From assembly GCA_030035585.1 (NCBI GenBank), contig CM057465.1:4129501-4193500 (forward strand): 64,000 nt of DNA. Reading direction: 5' to 3'. The notes below the pieces were generated by a model. It saw only the letters and a list, made by a program, of their open reading frames with translations. It was not told the origin of the DNA and searched no databases. This DNA is from Dugong dugon. Lineage: Eukaryota > Chordata > Mammalia > Sirenia > Dugongidae. Positions within the stretch are counted from its first letter, which is position 1. Every line of letters starts with the position of its first letter. Made by a program: the position numbers and the translations under genes. Positions 55,945 to 64,000 of the stretch are shown piece after piece.

Positions 55945-56197
55945 ATATCCATATAAAGAACGTGACTATATAGAGTGAACATTCCTGTATCTTATAACCC
56001 AGAAATTCCACTCCTGGGTATTATGTAAGAAAGATTGTATTATGGTGAATGGGAGATAAGCATAAATCACAGGGCAGAGGCAGTTAAAAGAGGAACCTAG
56101 ACTCAGTCAGATCACATTTGGTCTTGTGATTCAAGAGTCTCCTGTAGGGGAATTAAGACCATTGTCCCCTGTCAGGGCCCAATTAAAGGGAGCTTAT

Positions 56198-56303
56198 AAG
56201 AGTTTGGGTGGTGCAAATGGTTAACACACTCAGCCGCTAACTGAGAAGTTGGAGATTTGAGTCCACCCAGAGGTGCCTTGGAAGAAAGGCCTGGCAATCT
56301 AAA
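56198..56303 (+). mobile_element. AfroSINE variant B, 5' fragment
   Basis: 'gagtttgggtggtgcaaatgg' head, B box 'gatttgagtccaccc', 'agaaaggcctggcaatcta', then stops. The RTE-like tail is missing. Confidence 0.82.
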
Positions 56304-56910
56304 TGGTGGTTTTAATTTTCATTTCCCTAGTGGTTAATTGGAGCCCTGGTGGCACAGTAGGTAAGCACTCAGCTACTAACTGAAAGGTCAGCAGTTTCAA
56401 ATCTACCAGTGGATCCTCAGAAGAAAGATGTGTCAGTCTGCATCCATAAAGATTACAGCCTTGGAAATTTTTTTTTTTTTTTTTTCCTCTAAGGCTGATA
56501 GGAGTCAGAATCGACTCCACCGCAAAGGGTTTAAGGGTTAATAATATTAAGCATCTTTTTTGTGTGCTTATTTACCATCCATATATCTTCTTTGGTGAAA
56601 CATCTGTATAACTCTTATGCCTGTTATTTTGGCAGCATTATTTGCTTCTAACTATTGAGTTCTGAGAGTTCTTTATATATTCTGGAAACTTGTCTTTTAT
56701 CTGACATGTGATTTGCAAGTATTTTTTTCCAATCCATAGCTTGTTGTTTCATCCTCTTTAAAAGGTCTTTTGCACAGTAGTAGTTTTTTTAACTTCGATG
56801 AAGTCTTATTTATCTTTTTTTTTTTTTCCTTTTGTGGTTTATATTTTTAATATCATAGCTAAGAATTACTTGCCTAGCAGGTCACACATATTTTCTCCTA
56901 TTTTTATTTT
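56304..56910 (-). mobile_element. Ancient L1, antisense, ORF2 C-terminal region
   Basis: 'gcttatttaccatccatatatcttctttgg', 'gttctttatatattctgg' and 'gatgaagtcttatttatc' parallel 58075-58345. Interrupted by a SINE. Confidence 0.75.
56338..56537 (+). mobile_element. AfroSINE, type A long form
   Basis: 'ggagccctggtggcacagtag' head, 'ggtcagcagtttcaaatc', 'cataaagattacagccttgg', then a poly(T) run at 56467-56484 that replaces part of the body, then 'aggagtcagaatcgactcc'. Flanks ggttaat on both sides. Confidence 0.9.
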
Positions 56911-57197
56911 AAAAATTAACATTCAGTAAAATAGATCTTTTTTGATGTTGTGGGGTGACAGCAGGGGGTGGGTGCTGCCTAGAAACTTGGGGTGACCCAC
57001 ACTTGACATTGTCAATCAAAGACGTTCATCCCTCCGGTAACAACACAGCGGAATCTGGTAGAAATTTTTCTTTGATCAATAAAAAGAGAAATGATGCTAA
57101 CAGATTTGTGCACCTATGAACCAGGCATTTTTATAACATTATATCATGTAAAAACTTTGACTTCAAAAATTAACATGCAGTAAAATTGATCTTTTTT
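56911..57197. repeat. 33-bp direct repeats flanking a 221-bp non-L1 segment
   Basis: 56911-56943 and 57165-57197 are 33-bp direct repeats with two mismatches (core aaaaattaacat, cagtaaaat, gatctttttt). The right one is the reversed 3' end of the following L1. The 221 bp between them (56944-57164) is unclassified and includes 'ggtgacagcagggggtggg'. Confidence 0.8.
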
Positions 57198-57880
57198 TGG
57201 CGTACAGTTTTATGAGATTCGACACCTGTATAGACTTATGTAAACACCGCTATAATCAAGGAGGGAAACAGTTCATCATCCCCTTAAAAATTCCCTCTAT
57301 CTATTCCTCTCTAATCACACGTACACACACACACACCACCACTAACGTCTGGCGACCACTGACCTGTGCTTCTAGTTTTGTCTTTCCAAAAGGCCATATA
57401 AATGGAATCACACAGCGTGTAAGTTTGTGAGACGGGCTTCTTTCACTCAGCATGATGTCTTTGAGATCCACCTACTCTGTGTATCAACACGCATTCATTT
57501 TTTATTGCTAAGTGGTATTTTATCCTATGAATGCACCAAGGTTTCTTTACCCTTCAGTCCTTCGTACCTTTTTGCAACTGTGAATGAAACGTCTATAAAC
57601 ATCTGTGTTGTGTGAAGTTTTATTCCTCTGTAGTGAGTACCTAGGAACGGGATTGCTGGGTCATATGGCAAGTGTATGTTTAACTTTATAAGAAGCTGCC
57701 AAACTATTTTCCCAACTGACTGTATATACTACTTTGCATTTCCACTCACAAGGTGTGTGAGTTCCAACCACTTCACATCCTCACTAGCACTTGATATTGT
57801 CAGGTTTTTTATTTTAGCAATTATAAAATGTGTAGTTGTATCTTATAGTGGTTTTCATTTGTATATTCCTAGTGGCTAAT

Positions 57881-58066
57881 AAAGGAGCCCTGGTGGCTGC
57901 TAATTGAAAGGTCAGCCATTCAAATCCACCAGAGGTTCCTCGGGAGAAAAGAATTCAAGATCTGCTTCCATAAAGATTACAACCTTGGAAACTCTACGGG
58001 ACAGTTCTACTCTGTCTTATAGGGTCATTGTGAGTTGGAATCGACTCCACCGCAATGAGTAACGAG
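57881..58066 (+). mobile_element. AfroSINE, long form lacking the A box
   Basis: 'ggagccctggtgg' jumps directly to 'ctgctaattgaaaggtcagcc', so about 20 bp with the A-box region are deleted. B box 'attcaaatccacc' and long body are kept, tail 'gggtcattgtgagttggaat'. Confidence 0.88.
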
Positions 58067-58422
58067 TATCTAATAATGCTGAGTATTTTTTCATGTGCCT
58101 ATTTACCATTCATATACCCTCCTTGGTGAATCATCTGTACAAATCTTAAAGCCATTTTAAATTTTCCTGTTAGATTGTCTCTTACTGTTGAGTTTTGAGA
58201 GTTCTTTATATATTCTGGAAATGTGCATTTTGCCTGATGTGTGATTTGCAAATACCTCTTCCTAATCTGTAGCTTGTCTTTCATCCTCTTAACAGTGTTT
58301 TTCACAGAGCGAAAGTTTTCAAATTGATGAAGTCTTATTTATCTTTTTTTTCTTTTTGTATATACTTTTTAGTATGATTTAAGAATTATTTGCCTAATGG
58401 TTCAGAAATATTTGTTCTTGTT

Positions 58423-58610
58423 GTAAGCCATCAAATTGATTCACAGGATCTTATTGGACAGAGTAGAACAGCCCCGTAGGGTCTCCTAGGCTGTAATCTT
58501 TATGGTAGCAGATTGTAAGGTTTTTTCTCCTGTGGGGTAGCTGGTGGGTTTGAAACTCCAACCTTTTGGTTACCAGCTGAGTGCTTAACCATTGTGCAAC
58601 CAGTGCTCCT
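58423..58610 (-). mobile_element. AfroSINE, type A long form, antisense
   Basis: 'gttgtaagccatcaaattg' tail, 'ctaggctgtaatctttatgg', reversed head 'tgtgcaaccagtgctcc'. Confidence 0.9.
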
Positions 58611-58936
58611 TCATAAATATTTCTAAATATTCTATGTTTTTCTTCTAAAAGTCTTACAGTTTCTCTCTTACATTTACATCCATTTCCCTTTTTGAGTTAA
58701 TTTTTGTATAAATTGTAGTTGAATTTAAGCTTCTTTTTTTGCATATGAATGCCCAATTGTTCTAGCACTATTTGTTGCAACGACATCCTTTCTGCACAGA
58801 ATTGCCTTTACACCTTTGTCAAGAGTCAATTGGTCATATTCCTGTGTGTCTGTTGCTATACTTTCTGTTCTGTTCCTTTGATTTATATCTCTATCCCTTC
58901 ACCATATAATGTTGTTTTGATTACTATAGCTTTATA

Positions 58937-59148
58937 CCAAAAAAAACCAAACCCATTGCCATTGAGTAAATTCCAACTCATGGTGACCCCATATGTTACA
59001 GAGTAGAACTGCTCCATAGGGTTTTCCTGGCTGTAATCTTCACGGAAGCAGATTGCTAAGCCTGTCTTCGGTGCCAACCCTGGTGGGTTCAAACCACCAC
59101 CTTTAAGTTAGTAGTTGAGCACAAAGCCTTTGCACCACCCGGGGACCT
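58937..59148 (-). mobile_element. AfroSINE, type A long form, antisense
   Basis: 'aaaccaaacccattgccattg' tail, 'ggctgtaatcttcacggaag', reversed B box 'gggttcaaaccaccacc'. Target duplication tatagctttat at 58926-58936 and 59151-59161. Confidence 0.93.
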
Positions 59149-60158
59149 ATTATAGCTTTATGGTAAGTCTTAAAATCAGGTAATGTGGTTCCTCCAAATT
59201 TGTTCTTCTCTAAAAAGATTGTTTTGATTATTCTAGTTCCTTTGGTTTTCCATATAAATTTTAGAATCAGTTTGTCTCTGTCTACAAAAAAGATCTTGCT
59301 GGGATTTTTATTAGAATTGCATTACGTCTCATTAAACCTATAGGTCAACTGGGAAGAATTTATAGCTTAGCCATACTGAGATTTCCCATCCATGAACATG
59401 GTATATCTCTCCATTTACTTAGGTCTTTTATAGCTTAATCCATGTTTTGTTTTTTCAGCACACTGATCCGGTTGTCATATTTAAAATCCAGCATTTCACT
59501 TGGTATGGAACTATTTTAAATGATATTATTTCTGTTAATTTTATGTCCAATTTTCATTGCTAGAATAGAGAAATATAATTAATTTTTTGTGTTGGCTTTG
59601 TATCCATTAACTTTGCTAAACCCAATTATTAGTTCTAGTAAACTTTTTGAAGATTCATTAGGATTTTCTATGTACACAATAACATCACATATAAATAGCA
59701 ATAATTTTATTTATTTATTTCCAAATCAGTATGCCTTTTAATTCTTTTTCATACCTTAATGTACTACCTAGGACTTCCGGTATGATGGTGAATAGAAGTG
59801 GTGACAATGTACATTCTTCTCTTGTTCCTGATCTTAGGAAGAAAGAATTAAGACTTTCACTGTTAATTATGATGTTGGCTGTAGGTTTTTTGAGGATGCC
59901 CTTTATCAGGTTAAGGATGTTCATTTGTATGCCTTATTTTTTGATATTTTTTATTATGAATGGAGTTGAACTTTGTGAAGTGTTTTTCTGCAAAAAAAAA
60001 AGAGATATGACCATATGGTGTGTACTGATGGATTTTTAAATATTGAGCAAATATTGTATTCCAAGGATAAACCTCATTTTGTCATGGAGAATTATTCTTT
60101 TTCTGCATTGCTGGACTCAGCTAATATTTTGATGAGGATTTTTGCATCTCTGTTCATA

Positions 60159-60190
60159 AAGAATTTTGTTGTTGTTGTTGTTGTTGTTTC
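60159..60190. repeat. (TTG)n microsatellite
   Basis: Seven consecutive GTT/TTG units inside the antisense L1. Resembles an RTE tail, but no RTE sequence follows. Confidence 0.9.
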
Positions 60191-60275
60191 TTTGTTTTGT
60201 ACTCTCTTTGTCTAGTTTGCTTCCAGGGTAGTTTTCAGCCTTATAAAATGACATCTTTGTTGTACAGAACTTGGA

Positions 60276-60920
60276 ACCTTTTTCCACTGCTGGTGGAAAT
60301 GCAAAGTAGTATAGCCACTGTGGAAAACAATTTGATGATTTCTCAAAAAGTTAAACATAGAACCCCCAAAGTACCCAGTAATTTCACTCCTACGTGTATA
60401 CCCAAGAGACCTGAAAACAGCAACACAAACAGACACATGTACACCAATGTTCATTACAGCACTATTTACAATAACCGCAAGTGGAAACAACCTAAATGTC
60501 CATCAATGGATGAATGGATAAACTAAATGCAGTACACACATACAACAGAATACTACTAACCCATAAAGAGAAATGAAGTCCTGCTCCACGCTACAACATG
60601 GATGAACCTCAAAAACCTTATGCTCAGTGAAATAAATAAATCACAAAAGGACAAATATTGTATGATCTCACTTAAATGAAATAGTAAGAATAAGCAAATG
60701 TATAGAGACCAAAGTTTATTAGTGGTTACCAGGGGTTAGAGAGAGGGAGAAAGGGGAGTCATTGCTTAGGAAGCAGTGAGTTTATGTTTATGGTGATGGG
60801 AAGTGTGGCAATGATTATGGGTGGTGATTGCACAATATGATTAAAGTTATTGATATCACTGAAGTGTATACCTGAAAAATGTTGAATTGGCAAAAAATAA
60901 AAATAAATAAAATGAACTCT
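60276..60920 (+). mobile_element. L1 3' end, sense, inserted into antisense L1
   Basis: ORF2 C-terminal and 3' UTR text: 'ccactgctggtggaaatgc', 'gtccatcaatggatgaatgg', 'acatggatgaacctcaaaaac', 'tggttaccaggggttagag', ending in an A/T-rich (AAATA)n tail at 60890-60915. Confidence 0.85.
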
Positions 60921-61468
60921 TCAATTCTTTACTGAAAAAGACTATATACAGTTTGTGCTTTTTTTTTAATTGCTTGGTAGAATTCACCAATGACACCATC
61001 TAGGACTGTGGATTTGTTTGGGGGGAGGTTTTAAACTATAAATTCAATTTATTTGATAGATACAAGACTACTTAGTTATCTTATTCTTCTTGAAAGATTT
61101 ACGGTAGTTTGTGGCTTTCAAGGAATTGATCCATTTCATCCATGTTGTCTAGTTTATGTGTGTAGAATTATTTGTATCATTCTCTTACTATTCTTTTAAA
61201 GTCTGTGATGTCTGTAGTGATATCTTCTCTTTCATTCCTGAAATTGTTGCTACCATATAGTGGATTTTGTTTGTTTGTTTGATTGATCAATTTGATTTTT
61301 TTTTTAACCTGTCTGGCTAGAGGTTTATCAATTTTACTGATTCTTTCAAAGAACCAGCTTTTAGTCTTTTTTTTTTTTTCTGTTTTGAATTTCATTTATT
61401 TCTGCTTTTATCATTACAATTTCCTTTGTTCTTGCCTCTCTTTTTCTATAGTCTTAAAGTAGAATCTT

Positions 61469-61676
61469 GGAGTCCTTGGGTAGTACAAATGGTTAACATG
61501 CTCAGTTACTATCTGAAAGGTTGGAGATTCAAGTTCACCCAGAAGGCATCTCAGACAAAAGGTCTGGCGATCTACTTCCAAAAAATTCATTCATTGAAAA
61601 CCCAATGGAGCTCAGTTACTGTGATATACATAGGGGTCACCATGTGTCAAAATTGACTCAACAGCAACAGGTAAGG
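61469..61676 (+). mobile_element. AfroSINE-type SINE, variant B
   Basis: 'ggagtccttgggtagtacaaatgg' head, B box 'gattcaagttcaccc', body 'aaaaggtctggcgatctac', tail 'aggggtcaccatgtgtcaaa'. Confidence 0.9.
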
Positions 61677-62564
61677 TAGAAGCTTAGATTATTAATTTTG
61701 GTAAAATGTTTTCACATATAAACATTTAATGCTATAAATTTTCCTCTGGAAACTTTATTAGCTGCATCCCACAAGTTTTTGTATGTTTTATTTTCATTTT
61801 TGATCCATTCTAAATAGTATCTAACTTTTCTTAAAGTTTCCTATTGACTATGTATTATTTAGAAGTGTCTCATTCAATTCCCACGTGTTTATACAGATTT
61901 ACTGGCTATCATTCTCTTATCAATTTCTAGTTTAATTCCATTTTGTTTAAAGAACATACTTTTTATGATTTCAATTCTTTTAAATTTGTTGAGGTTTGTT
62001 TTATGACCAATATACTAGTCCATTTGGGGAGTATTCTGTGTGAAAAGAATGTGCATTCTCCTGTTATTGGCTGAAGTGTTTTATAAATGTCGTTTATATC
62101 CGTTTGGCTCATGGTATTGTTTAGTATTCCAGATCCTTTCTAGTTTTCTACTTGTTCTATCAGTTACTGAGAGGAGAGTGTTGAAGTCTCCAAACACAAT
62201 TGCCATTTTTATCCATTTTTCCTTTCAGTTCTATCAGTTCTTGCTTCATTTTATTTTGAACCTCTATTTTTAGTTGCAAAAACATTTAGGATTATTATGT
62301 ATCGTGATGCAGTGCCCCTCTTTATCCCTGATGATTTTCCTTTCTCTGGAGTCTACATGGTCTGGTATTAATATAGCCATTCCAAGTTTCTTTTGATTAG
62401 AGTGTTTGTGCATGGTATATCTTTAATTACTGTTTTACTCTTAACTTATATTAAAGTTTTTTTAAACAGCATATCATTGTATCTTCTTCTTATCAAATCT
62501 GACAATCTCTTCCTTTTAAAAACATGATTTTACTAATTTTTATTTTCTAATTCATCAATTTTTA

Positions 62565-62840
62565 CAGGCTTATTGAGGTATATTTCAAATACCATAAAAT
62601 TCACCCACTTAAAGTATGCAGTTGATTGGTTTTTAGTATATGCACAGAGTTGTGCAACCATCACTGCAAACTAATTTTAGAATATTTTCAATGCCCCAAA
62701 AAGAAACTTCATACTCATTAGCATTCATTCTCCATTTCTCCCACCCCAACACCTGGCAACCACTAACCTACTTTCTCTCTCTATGGATTTTCCTATTCTG
62801 GACATTTCACATAAATTGACTCATACACTTGTAACTGAAT
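62565..62840 (-). mobile_element. L1 3' end, antisense, nested
   Basis: 'ttattgaggtatatttcaaatacc', 'gttgtgcaaccatcactgc', 'acctggcaaccactaaccta' and 'cctattctggacatttcac' form a reversed L1 3' end. It interrupts the larger antisense L1, whose text resumes near 62840. Confidence 0.85.
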
Positions 62841-63786
62841 TCCAATCTCTACCTTTAATTGGCATGTTTAAGCTATTTACATTCCCTGTTTCTCATTTCC
62901 TGGTTGGATTATTTTAATATTATTAGTAATTTATTTTATCTATTGAGTTTTTCACTATACTTCCTTAAGCAGATTTTTTTAGTGGCTGCTCTAGGAATTA
63001 TAATATACATACTTAACGTTTCATGGACTATGTAGAATTAATATTTTACCACTTTAGGCAGAATATAGAAACATGAACATCACGTAGATTTCTTTACCAT
63101 ACCCCTTACATTTTATTATTCATGTACATTACATCTGCAATCATTGAAAATACTGTTAATGTTATAATTTTGCTTTCAATAGTCATACTTAAAGAATTTA
63201 AGAGAATAGTCGATTATATTTACCCAAATATTCATCGTATCTTTTGATTTTCCTTCATTATAAATGTTTCAGATTCCCCTCTGATACGATTTTCTTCCTT
63301 CTGAAGAACTTCCTTCAGAATTTCTATTAGAGGAGGCAACAAATTCTATTAGGTTTCTTTCATGTCTTTCTTTCACCTTGGTTCCTGAAAGATATTTTTG
63401 CTGACCATAGAATTCTAGGTTGACAGCTCATTTCTTGCAGAACTTTAAAGATGTTATGTCAGTTCCTTCTGGCCTCTCTGGTTTTTTATCACAAATCTGC
63501 AGTCATTTGAATCTATCTTATGTGCTATTCAGTGTCTTTCGCTGGATAATTTCAGAAAGGTTTTTTACTTTGTCTTTAGTTTTTGGGTTTTTTTTTCAGT
63601 TTGATTATGATTTGTTTGGTCAAGGACTTCTTTGAGTTTATCCTGCTTGGAATTCTTTAATCTGTAAGCTTATGTCTTTTCCTAAATCTGAGACATTTTC
63701 AGCCAATTTTTCTTCAATTTTTTTTTTCTGTACTATGTTCTTTTTTCTCTCTTTCTGGGACTCTGATGACATGAATGTTGCTATTT

Positions 63787-64000
63787 TTGTTGTTAGTTGC
63801 CATGTAGTTGGCTCCAGCTTATGGAGACTTTATATATAACAGAATGAAATGTTGCCCAGTCCTGCACCATCTTCCTGATTCTTGGTATGTTTGAGTCTAT
63901 TGTGGCTATTGTGTCAATCTATCTCATTAAGTGTTTCTCTCATTTTTGTTGGCCTTTTACTTTACCAAACATGGTGCCCTTTTCTAGTGATTGGTCTTTC
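63787..64000 (-). mobile_element. RTE 3' fragment, antisense, older subtype, cut by window end
   Basis: 'tttgttgttagttgccatg' tail, 'catcttcctgattcttgg', 'ggccttttactttaccaaac', 'cccttttctagtgattgg'. Continues beyond the right edge. Confidence 0.88.

Larger units (their letters stand above)
54765..56060 (+). mobile_element. Ancient L1 ORF2 fragment, sense, host of an inverted RTE
   Basis: Left part 54765-55068 (tgactatgttaagactgagg) and right part 55945-56060 ('cccagaaattccactcctgggta') are consecutive pieces of L1 ORF2/3' sequence, separated by the RTE at 55069-55944. Confidence 0.65.
57165..63786 (-). mobile_element. Ancient L1, antisense, nearly full length
   Basis: Covers the reversed 3' UTR (57165-57900), ORF2 C-terminus (58070-58930), RT (59150-60230, with 'tggctgtaggttttttgagg' and 'tggtgaatagaagtggtgac'), endonuclease (60960-62500, with 'atgctataaattttcctctgg') and 5' UTR/ORF1 side (62840-63786, with 'attctaggttgacagctca'). 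No long frames. Hosts four SINEs (57881, 58423, 58937, 61469), a sense L1 end and a second antisense L1 end. Confidence 0.85.

Noticed and set aside
60159..60190. (TTG)n run taken as an RTE tail
   Set aside because: No RTE sequence follows on the right; it is a plain microsatellite inside L1.

Overview
This is a stretch of mammalian nuclear DNA with no host gene that I can support. It is a dense, layered collection of retrotransposons and a few DNA transposons. The lineage signal is strong. About 29 copies of a tRNA-derived SINE of the AfroSINE type and about 14 pieces of an RTE-clade (BovB/RTE-like) LINE that ends in (CAA)n fill the window. Several SINEs carry the internal deletion that I recall as the mark of the hyrax-sirenian-elephant subfamily. 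I infer a paenungulate, most likely an elephant. Older layers shared by all placentals are also present: ancient L1, L2, MIR, MaLR-type solo LTRs, a Tigger element and an MER5-like hAT. || Layout: 1-5060 is an old L1 3' region broken by a SINE, an RTE copy that itself holds a solo LTR, and a Tigger element. 5061-18440 is the least repetitive part (MIR, L2, MaLR LTRs, several SINEs, a fold-back element at 15899-16266) and contains the longest repeat-free intervals. 18441-26821 is one complete but inactivated L1 of about 8.4 kb: 5' UTR with two tandem monomers, broken ORF1, broken ORF2, duplicated 3' end, and flanking target-site duplications. 26880-44100 is mostly ancient L1 in antisense orientation, riddled with RTE, SINE and LTR insertions. 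44155-54660 alternates low-repeat DNA with an LTR, an RTE copy split by a young truncated L1, a MIR, and an ERV LTR carrying an exact 22-bp periodic repeat. 54664-64000 is RTE (one copy with a 5' inversion) and a nearly full-length antisense ancient L1 with nested SINEs. || The connecting theme is a LINE-SINE partnership. The SINEs end in a segment matching the RTE 3' end, and one SINE type (best copy 35348-35702) joins a tRNA-Gly-like head to about 100 bp of RTE tail. This fits SINEs being copied by RTE enzymes, while L1 copies carry their own A-rich tails. All reverse transcriptase, endonuclease and transposase frames here are broken, so nothing in the window looks able to move by itself. 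No CRISPR, rRNA gene, functional tRNA gene or convincing host exon was found. Family names come from recognising sequence by eye; boundaries without a stated target-site duplication are accurate to roughly 10-50 bases.
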